Below are positions 1 through 11,716 of a stretch of 64,000 nucleotides of DNA, one piece after another. Source of the stretch: Larix kaempferi (lineage: Eukaryota; Streptophyta; Pinopsida; Pinales; Pinaceae); NCBI GenBank assembly GCA_027924585.1, contig BSBM01000994.1, positions 13,002,501 through 13,066,500 of the forward strand, in the 5' to 3' direction. Below the pieces are notes generated by a model. That model was not told the DNA's origin, did no database searches, and worked only from the letters and a program-made list of their open reading frames with translations. The first letter of the stretch is position 1. The number at the start of each line of letters is the position of its first letter. Both the position numbers and the translations under genes were made by a program.

Positions 1-129
1 TTTCTCAATCCTTGAATTATATCCTCTTTTTCTTTTAAACACTTTTTTTCCCGCATTCCCTTCATTGTCAACCAAACCAATTTGTAGCTTTTTGATTTGT
101 TGTTGTCGGGCTTTATTTTATATTTTCTC

Positions 130-1477
130 TTATTTCAATTGATTTTTTAATTTATCTGCAATGTTTCTCAACTTCTCAACTTCCAAAAGCGCTTCTAAGA
201 AATTAGCATATATGACTTCCCCTTTCGGCCTATGTAAGAATGTATATGACTTTTCAGCAAATAATTGAAAAGTATGTTGAGACAAAGCCTGCTTGTCTTG
301 GTTGTACTTGCAATACATATCTGCTCTAGTCTGGAATTTATCAACATTTCCTACTTCCTGGGCCTCTTGAAAAGTATACTCCTGTATCTGAACTTCTGGC
401 ACTACACATTCACCTTTTTCTTTTCCTTCATCATCTGCAAATGGAATGAAATCATGCGGTTCATCATACTTAAGCCTTTTCGCTTTTTCTTGTTCTTCCT
501 TTTCAAGATCAATTTCATCTTGGAAATTTTTTTTTCTCCAATAACTAGGGCGCTGGTTGTAATTTCTATTTCTCTTGTACAATCTGTTGAAACCAACTCT
601 TCTCCTTGTGGAATTGTATTTTCTTTGTCTACAATTTTGTACTGCAACTAGTTTACTTTTTCTGACATCCCTTCTACCTCCTGGTGATCAAAAGCTTTAG
701 TATGATGTGCTTTCCTCCTTTTCGATATGACATGGAGTGGATCATAATTAACAGGCAATTCCTTTCTTAAATCCATTTCTTCCAACAATATCTCTATGTG
801 CAAAATAGCATACTTATTCTTTACAATAAACAAACCTATTGCAAATGGATATTTGATATCGGTGGCTTTTTTGAAAATTAAGAAATGGTTATATTGCACA
901 ATAAACTTCTGTCTCAGGAATTCAAGGGCAAAAACTCTTAAATTCAAAAACGCTGGTAGAATATACGGCTGGTGTTTAAAACCATACAATCTGATTACAA
1001 TGTGGTCTTCTGATAAAAACCAATGTCCAGCTGCCAAATATGAACTCAATTGCATGAGTGTCTTGATCTTGGGTAATACTCTGGGTAATTTCTCTCCGAA
1101 AATCATGTTGTATATCTCTGATAACACATAATTCATATAATTAAACATGTTGTCTTCTATAGGAATTTTAAAAATTATTCTTGGAAAATGTAATTCTTCC
1201 CGGCTGGCGAACAAAACTATCTTCATCAGGTGCGACTGAAACCTTAACTGCCTCATGCTATGAAATTTCATCATCTGTGAATGAATGCTTTCAGCTAAAA
1301 ATTCCTCAAACTTGAGACAAGGTGTTTGACTATTTTCACCTTTAAGTTCATTAATGCTCATTCTCAATAGAAAACCTAACTGAAATTCTGTCACCCATGC
1401 ATCTGTGTAAAAACCTAAGAAATAATCCAAAAGGGAAAGAACAAGCTGAGTGTTCTCATTAAAAAGACTGACATCTA
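130..1477 (-). pseudogene. Unrecognised broken gene, two reading frames
   Basis: A 260-codon open frame (1430 to 648) is followed, after a frame change near 600-648, by a 150-codon frame (582 to 130). The first frame can be read upstream to about 1477 before a TGA. The first part is hydrophobic and aromatic-rich with no motif I know; the second is highly charged, with a KRNRNYNQRPSYW stretch, an acidic and lysine-rich middle and a C-terminus that looks helical. The charged tail resembles nucleic-acid-binding or structural proteins of plant repeats, but that is only an impression. The general build (globular N-part, charged linker, helical C-part) recalls the relic at 51.0-53.3 kb, and a shared family is possible but unproven. 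No promoter, TSD or terminal repeat was identified. I do not assign a function. Confidence 0.4.
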
Positions 1478-3240
1478 TGGGTAAGGAGTATCAACAATTT
1501 CCAAGTCTATTTTAAGGCAAGAGTATAAAAATATCTGTGTATTCTCAGGGGAAAATTGGCGATATAGGTCTAAAATTAATGTTTGAGAAAAAAATTTTGG
1601 TTACAGCAATTGGGACGTGGGAACTTCTAGGGAATCTTTTATGACAGAGGGTTCAATTCAACAAAGTATTCTATTTTTTGGGACATTCATGACTGCTTGC
1701 TCAATGTTTGAATAATAGGATGCACACCAGGACACAAATTCTAGGAATGGGACAAATTGGTCAAGGAAAAATGACAAAAGGGACGACTGGTTGACTCTAT
1801 GTACATCTAAACCTTCATCCTACAAGCCTTTCAATTTGACTTTTATCTCTGCTATTGATAATCTAATTGAGGTGTTGAAAATATCCCTGTCTCTATCCTC
1901 TAGAGCATCTCTGGCTTTATCAATGTCTCGATTCTGAACTGTCTCCCTCTTTCTCCTTTATAAACAGACTTAAAATATTATTAGATTGAGTTTTAAGGAC
2001 CTACTTGTCACACAAAATCAAGCACTTTGTTCTTTTCTATCGTTGTTTACAGTGCCCACTCATCTAGAACCTTCCAACGCTGACAATACAAAGAGGAATG
2101 CCAACTTTTGCATGTTTTTATACTATATATAACTTATTTTCTTTATCCTCCATGCATCTTTCTGGGCACTCATTTTCCTCCTTCGTCGATCTCACATGCT
2201 ATGATTTGGACCATCATATTTCATGTACTTTTTTCCACTTGATAACTTATTTACGTCTGTCGTCTGATCATTTTCCTTTTTCAAATCTCGATCGTTGGAT
2301 CTCTATCACTCAATTCAGCCATTTAATAGTTTACTGTAGAGCAGAGAACCTACCTGTTTGTTTTAAGGTTGGTTTGGGCCCCCGTTTGACGTGTCTGTCT
2401 CTTCACAGCTTGCTCCTATCGCCTTTGGATGCAAAATAGGACAGATGGAATCCAGCTCTTCGTGCAAGTGAGTTTTTTATATTATTTATCCTTTTCTATC
2501 ACCCCTACATCTCCTGCGATGTGGAAGCTTCCCTGGCCATCTATTTTCTTGATCCATTCTGGGTCATGGTTCATCACTTCTTTCTATATCTATGATCCCT
2601 AGTGGCCTTGAATCTCACCACATGTCACCTTTTCTGCCAGTTAAAACCATGGGAAGTTTCCCACCGTTGATGTGGATCTTGCATGAATCCTGGCCATCCA
2701 ATGGTGCGACTTTTAACAAATTCACGTATTTGGCTTATGTTGATGTTTCGTGCAAGTTAGATCTGTGAACAAAACCTCGGCCATAGATCTCGGCCTCCTC
2801 AGATCTGCACTATCCAAACCTGTGGGCCTCTACCAAAAGTTCGCAGATCTGAAAATTTGTTTGTTACGTGCATGTCGTATCGGGGAAGTAGTTTTCGACC
2901 ATCGATCTACTGCATTGGTCATTGATTTGCTACTTAAGATGCTTGTTGGCTAAACATCCACCTCCATCTAAAACACCTCACCCTTTTTTCATGAATCTGG
3001 CTCATGACTGTAGATCTTCACCATCGAAGATCTAGACCGTTTATTTGTGCAGATATGTAACTGGAGGCAGACCTCTGCAATTTAATTGTCCTTGCAAAGT
3101 TTTGGGCTTGGCATTTTCATCATTTCACCCTTGTGGCCATGAATACCTACCCAGATGATTCTCCATTCTTTTTAGAAATTGAACCTCCCAGTTTCATCCA
3201 GGATAATGCTAGTGCTAACACCGACAAGCTAAATGGGCAA
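1478..3240. other. No gene recognised
   Basis: Moderately AT-rich sequence with scattered short frames and no motif I can place. Around 2.7-3.1 kb it is less AT-rich and repeats short words such as AGATCT and GATCTG. It may belong to an older repeat, but I found no terminal structure. Confidence 0.4.
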
Positions 3241-4110
3241 GCTAAACTTTAGTGGTGAACTATTATGAAAAGAATATTTGGAATAAGAAGGGTCGAACGA
3301 CCCTTCTTGCAATGTCCAACTATTATGAAAATAATATTGGGAATAAGAAGGGTCGGCCGACCTCTCAATTACAAGGCAATTTTAAAAATAGAACACCTTG
3401 GAATTTTTAACATATAAAAATGGTTTCTCCCGACTTTCATTTCCTAACAAGAAGGACAACCACCCCTTCTTTTTGTAGTTATTTATGAAAATATTTATCC
3501 AACAATTCGGCCATATCCATAATGGAGAACACAAGAAGGATCGACCGACCCTTCTTGCAGTGGCAAACTATTATGAAAAGAATATTTGGAATAAGAAGGG
3601 TCGAGCAACCCTTCTTGCAGTGTTGAACTATTATGAAAATAATATTAGGGACACAAAGGGTCGGACGACCTTTCAATTATGAGGCAATTTTAAAAATAGA
3701 ACACCTTGGACGTTTTAACATATAAAAATGGTTTCTTCCGACTTCCATTTTCGGACAAGAAGGATCGGCCTCCCATTCTTTTCGTAATTAATTGTGAAAA
3801 CCTTTATCCAACAATTCGGCTATATCCATAATAGAGAATGCAAGAAGGATCGACTGAGCCTTCTTGCAGTGTCAAACTATTATGAAAATAATATTTGGAA
3901 TAAGAAGGGTGGGCCGACCCTTCATTTACGAGGGAATCGTAACAATAGAACACCTTTGAGAAAGAGCAGCTACTCTTTCTCTGAGAATACTTCCACTTGC
4001 CAGCATGGTCTTTGAAGCAAGATGTCTATAAATTTTGTTGTTTAAATGTTGATATCTAGTATCCCAGGGTGACACATAGAATGATCATATTGTGACACGT
4101 GGCATATTTG
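3241..4110. repeat. Left array of 60-bp-phased palindromes
   Basis: Imperfect palindromes built on arms AAGAAGGGTCG and CGACCCTTCTT begin at 3285, 3345, 3533, 3593, 3653, 3842 and 3902. Within each group the step is 60 bp, and the group recurs after 309 bp (3533 to 3842). Linkers carry the word ACTATTATGAAAA. The array ends with a second palindrome class (AGAAAGAGC / CTCTTTCTCT, about 3960) and the words CCAGGGTGACACA (about 4065). The same order appears, more degenerate and in the same orientation, at 7.44-10.45 kb. Arrays of short transposase-binding repeats near the ends are known for plant CACTA-type DNA transposons; that this array does that job is inference. Confidence 0.8.
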
Positions 4111-4558
4111 ATTTGGTACATTGAGTATTAGAAATATAGTTTAATTATAATATTGGCTTGTATAAAATATTTTCTCCTATGAGCACCGCTGAATTTGGCA
4201 GTTTAAGTATATTGGATCATATTTTAGTATTTTAGTAGTTACTCTGAGGATAATTACTTGATTTTCAGTGCAATGGATAAACCACTTCTAAAGGCTAATT
4301 ATTCTTAAGCACAATTAACTAGTAATTAAGGTGTTAATTACAATACTTAATGACAGTTAGTGTGCAAATGAATACACTTATCACAAATTCAATTTTGTAA
4401 CAAATAACCATCCATTATCAATCCCAATGGCTATAAGTTGTATCTTTCCTTTTATAAAACTTTTATTGATGAAAATGAAAAAATACAACTTTTTGTTGAC
4501 CAAGTGGAAATTTAAAAACACAACAATTTTGTTGCTTAAAACTGCCACATAGGGAAAT
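4111..4558. other. AT-rich spacer, no gene
   Basis: Low-complexity AT-rich sequence between the left palindrome array and the 3' end of the minus-strand transposase-like gene. No motif seen. Confidence 0.5.
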
Positions 4559-6556
4559 TTAGAAACCAATTTTGTCTACCATCAACCCTTGGGAACATCC
4601 ATCATTTTGAACACTATTCCCCATGTTTGATCCTTGTTCCTTGATTGCTGCAAGGCCCTTCTCATTTATTCTAATTATTTCTCCTGCCCATCCTTGCCTT
4701 GGTGACCATGCCCATATGATGCTATTTACATCGATCTTCATATTTTTTTCTACACCTACAATCCATTGCTGCTGTCTATCTAAGCATTTTCTGTACAAGG
4801 CCTTCAGATCCTTCGATGCTCCTGTTGGCTTCCACCATTGCACCTCTACTTTGTAAGACCCAACAGTACTAGCATTTGACTCCTGATAAACATCACCAAT
4901 CGCCTTACCCAACCAGATTGCACAATCTGGGTCTGGTGATTGCACAATGACCATTTGGCCCTTTACAACATCCACTCTTGGAATCAATTCATCTCTAGGC
5001 TTGTTGCATAGTGGTCCACCATAGGAATCCTGCAAAGCAGGAATATTTTCCTTCAAATAGGCATCCATAATTTCATGTTCATATCTTGTAGGTTCACTAT
5101 GAATATCATAGCTTGTCGATGGCCAAAAGTTAGTTGATGACTGATCAACACTCGCAAAGGGACTGTCCAAAGCTTTATATACAACCTCCCAATAATTTAA
5201 CTTGGGACGCCAAAATTGTTCACCTCCCTTCTCAATCCCTCCATTCCAGAATGAAATATATGTTTCTAGTCCTTTTTTTTATTTCTTCAATGTCCGAAGG
5301 ACTTTTTGATTGCAGATTTAATAACCTAGGCTGTCCCACCGACAAGTCTACTCTACCATTTGGAAATGACCGCCATAGTTTAAGAGGACATGACCAATCT
5401 TCATCCCGAAGTGATGCCTTCCATTGCATGACTGGAATGTCATCTATGATTTGAAATTTAAAAAACTGGCATTTTTTTATACCGACGATCTTGGAATTTC
5501 CATCCAAAAGGTGGAGTATCACAAAACTCTTAAAATCATAAGTTCATCAATTAGATAAGGGACAAAGGAATTTTGATCTTCACATGTCCTATATGTATTC
5601 ATAATTTCCAGGAGAGAAAATATATCCTTGCAGATTAGCTTTGCTGATAACATGTCAAAAGTTCCATCTATGTCTTCATGGGTGTGTTCGAACAGGAGGA
5701 ATCCAACTTCAACTTTCTCGAACACTCTCCTTGCTGTTAAAAGAGATAAAAATGAAAATACAAAGCGGTTTTTGTTATCGGCTGAACATTTATCCATTCA
5801 CAACAACAGTATGCGTGGTAGTTTTCTATTTGGCATGCATTGATTAGTACCATCAACACACATTACATCATCTTTCATTACATCTTGTCTACATATCAAA
5901 CACTTTTCATATGAGTCTGATTGCAATAGAGCATCATGCAATTGGTGCTTAGATGTTCCACCTTTGTAGATAAAATCACCATACTTATCACCCACTGGTT
6001 CTTCAAGACACTTCAAGCATTTATATAGGGATGTCACAGTGAAATTTGATCCAATCTCTAAAAATGAGAGGCTAAAATGACCAAAACCCCCAGTTTGGTG
6101 CCCATGGGTCAACATTCCAGTCAATGATATGGGAAGATTCATAACATTACTAAAATCTTTTTCCTTCTTGCCCATCCTTGGAATGGAAGTCTTTGACTTA
6201 TCCATTTTTTCATGAACAATACTGAGATAAATTGTCGTATTTTGCTGGGAAGCCGCCCTGTGAGAATAATAGAGCCGGCGATAACTTGAGACGTACTTAA
6301 AAAGAGGATCATGATTTGCTCGCAACTTTTCCACCTCAGCTAGATCAGTGGTCCCATTAAGCCTATTCTATATTGTAATGTACTCATTACACCTTGCAAA
6401 GTTATTTGATTTAGAAATTTTAACATCTGGAAAATCTTCTCTCATCACCTTGCTAAAGGAGGATTGTGATACCGGAGGCAAACTGATTCCTATGATTTCA
6501 TCATTAGCCATTTTTTGCAGTAAACCATGGGACATATTAGCGGGCAATAATTTCAA
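4559..6556 (-). pseudogene. DUF7869-like transposon-associated protein, broken
   Basis: From 6556 down to 5519 one frame is kept, interrupted by TAG at 6368-6370 and TGA at 5798-5800; a frame change near 5520 leads into 5522-5232, and another into 5170-4559. In order I see: a PDVKISKSNNFARC segment resembling the cysteine-containing start of the domain; LSIVHEKMDKSKTSIPRM; a glycine-histidine stretch THGHQTGGFGHFSL; then MDKCSADNKNRFVFSF and HTHEDIDGTF, the family signature block (D-N...E/D-N-K-N-R and HTHxDxD); finally a tryptophan-rich C-terminal part (AIWLGKAIGDV, VEVQWWKP). This order fits the DUF7869 family as I remember it. The conserved acidic residues suggest a DDE-like nuclease role, but that is inference. 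It lies inside the palindrome-flanked interval 3.24-10.45 kb, which suggests it served that element. It cannot be translated whole now. Introns could explain some frame changes, but not the two in-frame stops. Confidence 0.72.
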
Positions 6557-6714
6557 GGTTGTCCCTGTTCCATATTTACTGATTATTCATGTAATATGTG
6601 GATATTTGTCAGAATTCTCTACTACAATTTTATTAATAGTAGCTACCAGTGTAGTATTGTTTGCCCCGGATTTTTCCAAGCCACTATTACCATGCACAGC
6701 TCTCATATCACCAT

Positions 6715-7314
6715 TCATGAACATTCTTTTATAATTGAAGAAAGTGCCATACAAGAAAGCACCACTTCATCCACCAGAATACCAAAGTTGAAGTCACCCA
6801 AAAATGTTCCCCCAACAAAATCACTCCCACTCACATTTGTTACAACACCTATGGAAATGCAATCCTTTCTTTCTGAACACTTATGTAATAACTTAACTTT
6901 TCTCATAATAAAAGAAGATTTATTCTTAGTTGTTATGATATGTGCTACACTCGTCGAAGTAGAAGCTGGTATATCATTGACCTCATTCTCAGTTATTATA
7001 TGTGCTACACTTGTCGAAGTAGAAGCTGGTATATCATTCACCTCATTCTCATGAAGAGCAGACCCAATCTGGTTAACGATCTCAGATACAGGCCATTGAA
7101 TATAACCACTAACAGCCTCTGACAATGTATCTGCACCTTCTGATCGATAGGGCAATGGAAGACTTGCATTTAAAGACTTTGTAACATTTCCAATGATACA
7201 TCCATCCTTAATTATGATATTATGCAAAAAATTTCTTTTTGGAAAAGAGATTCCTTCAGCAAATTTCAATCCATTCAAAAGTAATTCCACACATTGTTGA
7301 GTACCAAAATCCAT
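6715..7314 (-). pseudogene. TNP1/En-Spm-like transposon protein fragment
   Basis: A 199-codon open frame directly upstream of the DUF7869-like gene on the same strand, in another frame. The segment GADTLSEAVSGYIQWP resembles the TL-x-A-x-G-x-x-x-x-WP block of plant TNP1 (En/Spm) transposase-associated proteins; nothing else in it is diagnostic. A serine/threonine-rich stretch follows, containing a 20-residue unit (ENEVNDIPASTSTSVAHIIT) present twice in tandem. The start ATG at 7314 is the first in the frame; a longer original protein or an intron joining it to the downstream gene is possible. The assignment rests on one short motif, so it is tentative. Confidence 0.45.
6941..7060. repeat. Two-copy 60-bp in-frame tandem repeat
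   Basis: TGTGCTACAC begins at 6941 and again at 7001. The two 60-bp units differ by only a few bases and keep the frame of the surrounding minus-strand gene, duplicating 20 residues. Confidence 0.9.
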
Positions 7315-7439
7315 TTCTTAAACGATATCTAAAATATAATTTAACAAGACACATTGTTTAGAACCAAAATCCAGTTCAGAAGCATTTTATGAAATATAAA
7401 ATAAGAGGAGCACATTAACAATCATATTTATTTTAAACA

Positions 7440-8183
7440 AAGATATAACATAAATTATAATATATAAAAAAATGTCTGACCGGACTTCCAATTTCTGAAT
7501 GGTAGGATTGGCTGCCCCTTCTTGTAGAAGAAGCGAACACAAGATAGATCGAAAGACCCTTCTTGCAGTCATGAAAGATTACGAAAAAAATACTAGTTAT
7601 AAGAAGCTTATCCCGCCCGTTTATTTATGACAGAATATTAAAAATATTCAACCTACGAATGCTAGGCTGTCAATTCATGTATTTCCAAAATTGTTAACAA
7701 GGGAAGAATATTGAGCACAACAAGGATTAGCCGACCCTTCATTTACAATATAAATTTAAATATATTTAATCTACGAATGCTAGGACATCAATACATGTAT
7801 TTCAAAAATTGTGAACAAGGAAAGAATACTGAGCACAACAAGGGTTGGCTGACCCTTCATTTACGATATAAATTTAAATATTTTAATCTATAAAGGATAT
7901 GTCAATAATTCCCAACTTCCAACTTCTGCTATAAATAGTAGGGATTCGACCCGGACATCATCTAAGTTCTAACATATAAAAATGTTTGTCCTGACTTCCA
8001 TTTTCCAAAGAGAAGGATTGGTCACCCCTTCGTTTAGGAGATAATTGTGAACAACTATATCCAGCAAGTCACCGATATCCAGAATGGTGAAAGAAAGAAG
8101 GATTGACCAACGCTTCTTGCATTCTAGAACTATTATGAATACAATACTCGACAGAAGAAGGGTCAGCCACCCCTTCTTTTTTT
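7440..8183. repeat. Right palindrome array, first part
   Basis: Degenerate copies of the left-array unit: palindrome starts at 7551 and 7611, at 7719 and about 7838 (119 bp apart), and at 8095 and 8155. The 60-bp step is again exact for the first and last pairs. The leader word ATATAAAAATG plus TCCTGACTTCC at about 7974 matches the leader at 3410 and 3719. A LINE interrupts the array at about 8184. Confidence 0.75.
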
Positions 8184-9800
8184 TTGTAAGTAAGAATTTT
8201 TTGTATTAAATCAAAGAGGAGTTACAGGAGGAACAAGCTGTCCAAGAGTCAGACTTGTTCATCAAAATAGACCATCTAACTACTAACCCATAGACTCTAG
8301 CATCATTAACCTTGCAATAGACAATTATCACCAAAACAGATAAGAAGCTTTCATTCAACTGACCATCCCTATCCTCAGAAGCTTTGGAACAACAAAAATC
8401 ACTACGTATCCAAAAAGTCGTTGAACCAAGGATATTCTTAGCATAGGCCTGTAGGCTTGAAATAAAAAAGCATAGAAAAATGCTACTACACCTATTAGGC
8501 AAGATATACATTTAGGAAAAGACAATCTAGCTTATCAACCAACCCTCCCTTAATAAAAAGACTTGCAGTTTGCAAAAGCAATTCCAGATCAAGCATCAAC
8601 GAATAATGTACGGAGCATCAGGAGAGGTCCCTAGATGGGGGAAGATGGAAGATGAAGAAGGGTATGGGGGACGCTGTAGCTCCATTGTTTAGAGAAGAAA
8701 ATCTAGCTTCTAGTTTAATGCAGGAGTCTCCGCCAGGTTATGCTGCACCATAAGTGGAAGCGCCGCTTCGTCACTGGGGGTTTGTCTATCGCAGATGGCT
8801 AAACCAACAAGGTTCTTCATCATCTAGTAAAGGGATACCATGCACTCGTATAAACTAACACACCCAACCATATTGCCTGGATCCATAATCCATTTCTTCA
8901 ACTATTTGCGCTCCCCCAGCAATGTCTCCCAATTCAACCTCAGCCACCATTGATGCTCATAATCACAGATATCCCTCTAAATCTCCCTAGGGACATTAAG
9001 AATGAAAGCATTAGCCTCTTGGCAAGCATGCTTACATGCTTGAGAAAAGCCACCACCCGGCTCCCCCGAGGACTCCCCACGTCTTCTCTTCCTAAATTTT
9101 TGACTAGTATTAGTATCTGCCTCCACCTGGAAATTGGTGTCCTCCGGATCTTCCAACTTTCTAACAGAGTCTTGCTCCATAATCAAACAAACAAACAAAG
9201 CTTGCATGCATGCGAAGGAATAGCGATGATGATCCTGGATGCCACCCTACTCCTTCATATAAACACATTTTCCAGCTACTGTCATGATTAGGCTGGTACC
9301 TCCTATTAACTGAAGGAGGTATAGTGGGTGACGCTCACCCTTATGAGCACTCACTGTTCTTAAATTTTCTTTCATCATCCCCCCACCCGAGGTAATCCCA
9401 CTGGGCTTGGAGAAGACTACTCCAGATCCACTTAATAAAATGAAAAGACAAATCATATCCCAAATTTTAAATAACAACATGAACCACAGCATGAAACGAG
9501 GGTTACGTGTCCTGGCCAGCTTCTGCCTGATGTAACCTCACATGTTCGGCACGAAAGATCATCATTTCATTGTCCTTGGTAGCTCTGCAACTATCCCGAA
9601 CAAGCAATTCCATTAGATCCTCCTACGTATTAGCATTGGTTTCCATGTGAATCCCACTACCGAAGTTGGCCAGTACATCAGCTAATTTATTGCCACTGTG
9701 TTTTACATGGGAGAAAGAATTCGCCAAACCCTGAGAAAATAAAGAAGATAGGCCTTCCAATTTACCTTCCAACCACCAGGACGATTCCACCTTGGAACTA
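8184..9800 (-). mobile_element. 5'-truncated LINE inserted in the palindrome array
   Basis: On the minus strand the segment ends in a run of A (plus strand CTTTTTTTTTGTAAG at about 8175-8190), the expected 3' end of a LINE, and starts at about 9800 within an RNase H coding remnant. Palindrome-array sequence resumes on the far side (GAATAATACTGAGCACGAC, about 9813). Between the RNase H remnant and the A-run lies about 1.4 kb without a convincing frame, probably 3' UTR. I could not define a target-site duplication. It is a plant L1-type relic, younger than the array it interrupts. Confidence 0.7.
9623..9797 (-). pseudogene. LINE RNase H C-terminal fragment
   Basis: Minus-strand translation from 9797 gives SSWWLEGKLEGLSSLF and then SFSHVKHSGNKLADVLANFG before a TAG at 9623-9625. 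The pattern H-V-x-R/H-x-x-N-x-x-AD-x-LAN-x-G is the C-terminal block of the RNase H domain at the end of plant LINE ORF2. The upstream catalytic part is absent because the insertion is 5'-truncated here. Confidence 0.75.
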
Positions 9801-10450
9801 GATTCAAACTACGAATAATACTGAGCACGACTAACTTATAACATATAAAATTGTTTGCCTCGACTTTTGTTTTTCGAGAAGAAGGATTGTTTAGTAGATA
9901 ATTGTGAAACCTTTATCTAGAAATTGAACGATATCCAGAATCGTGAAGACGAAGAAGGATCGACCGACCCTTCTTGCAGTCTCAAGCTATAACGAAAAGA
10001 ATATTGCGAAGAAGAAGGATCATTCGCCCCTTCTTTTACAAGGGAATTGTAAAAATAGAACTTGGAGAAAGAGCGGCCGATCTTTGTCTGTGAATTGTAA
10101 AAAATAGAACTTGGAGAAAGAGTGGTCAATATTTCTTTGTGGATATTTCCACTTTCCGGCAAAATGTGTGAAGCAATGTTCCTATGAAATATGTGTTTGG
10201 AGTGTGGATATCAACTTTAGCCACTCCGAAAAACTTATCCCTGGAAGAAGGAGCGGACGCTCTTTCTCCTCAACATCTACTTCCAACACCTTGAAATGGA
10301 ACAACCTGACGAAAGAGTGACCTCGCTTTCTCTGACAAAATTTTGACTTGATAGCAAACTCTTTGTAGAAAAACTTCTGTAAATTTTTTTGTTCAAAAGT
10401 TGAAATCTAGTCTCCAGGGTGACACAGGGAACGCTCAGATTGTTCCATGT
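9801..10450. repeat. Right palindrome array, second part
   Basis: Palindromes at 9952 (AAGAAGGATCG / CGACCCTTCTT type) and 10012, 60 bp apart, then several of the second class: GAGAAAGAGCGGCCG at 10065, a copy at 10114, AAGGAGCGGACGCTCTTTC near 10247 and CGAAAGAGTG near 10310. The words CCAGGGTGACACA at about 10415 match the end of the left array at about 4065, in the same orientation. The two flanking arrays are therefore direct repeats as blocks, although each palindrome is symmetrical. Confidence 0.75.
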
Positions 10451-11716
10451 GGATTTGATTATTCATTAATGACAGTCTATAAATTTCTTTCCTTTCTCTG
10501 TTAATTGCTATTTCCAGTAAATCTTTTCCATTGTGTTATTCTTCATGCTTGGATGAAACTAATCTTAAATCAGAATTCATATGTTTATGCTCTGGTTTAC
10601 CGCATCTAAGTATTCACCAATTTTCTTCTAAAATTGATATTGGATTCATTTATGAGCAATTCCCAATATTAATGGACTATTTTCTTTTCTTCATTATCAA
10701 CCTGCAAACTAAGACAAACAAGGGTATTCACCAATTTTCATGAATTTTCTTCTAAAATTCACTTAATTTTAAGAACATTTTTATCAGCTTTATCTCTTCA
10801 ACTAAATTCCTTGGTATTGTATGCAAGACTCAAATGTGTTCTCATTGAATCCAACAATTTGAGTCATAAACCACATCCAACTACCCAATACATGGGCCTT
10901 TTCTATACTAAATATTAACTACAAAATGATATTAAAAAGAAAAAACATGTTTCAATTTTTTGAGTTCAATTGTTGTTATCTTTTTCCAACAAACCTAACC
11001 AAATGCTAGCGGATTTGTAGAAAACAATATGGAATATATGAAAATAATAAGCTACACCACCAGACAGAAAACGTATGCAAGCTGGCGGCAATCCTGTAAC
11101 GCACGATTTTGCAAATATAATGATGTGGATTCATATTAATGGACTGTAAGAAGATAACTACCCAGAATTGAAGGAAATAAATTACGGAAATCTGAAGAAG
11201 ATAGACAAGGGTGGAAGGAAATATGAAGAATCTAAAACGTTTAGCGACTTTAAATTACTGTGAACTTGAAATTGTCATCGCATTGATTTTTGACAACCAT
11301 GGAAGATATGGATTTTTAGCCTAGAGGCTGAATAAGCATGCTCTATTACAGATTTAGATTTATGGTTTGAATAATATAAATACCTACCAATTGAAAAAGT
11401 AGCAGTTGATTCTTCAAACCAATCTTACTTATCTACCCACCAAACACTCTTCTCAGTTCTAGCTCAGCAAAAGCAAACCTCGGTCCTCAGAGAAAACGGA
11501 GCTCCAAACTCGAAACCACAGAGAGTTTGAACTTTAAGTTTCAATGTTCTATGGAAGGATATCATCACACAATATCAATGCAGAAAAGTTCGTGACATTA
11601 ATTATCATAGTGTGGCGGGATATCATCTATATGTCCTGACACATAAACACAATCCATCATAACCATGATGAGATTATTCACACGAGTGATACAGTCCATT
11701 ATTTACCATTATCACC
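10451..11716. other. No gene recognised; weak TATA-like site
   Basis: AT-rich sequence without a convincing frame. TATAAATA at about 11375 is followed by a stretch at 11400-11520 that is less AT-rich and looks like an untranslated leader, but no coding frame follows, so I do not call a promoter. Confidence 0.4.

Noticed and set aside
3285-3930. CRISPR-like spacing of palindromic repeats
   Set aside because: This is a plant nuclear context; the spacers are themselves repeats of one another and no cas genes exist. It is a transposon-type array.
3479-4015. Repetitive short proteins (KKDRPTLLAVANYYENNIW-like) on both strands
   Set aside because: They are made by the 60-bp repeat itself (20 codons per unit), so the frame stays open without being a gene.
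11375-11520. TATAAATA plus leader-like sequence as a gene promoter
   Set aside because: No coding frame follows within a reasonable distance.
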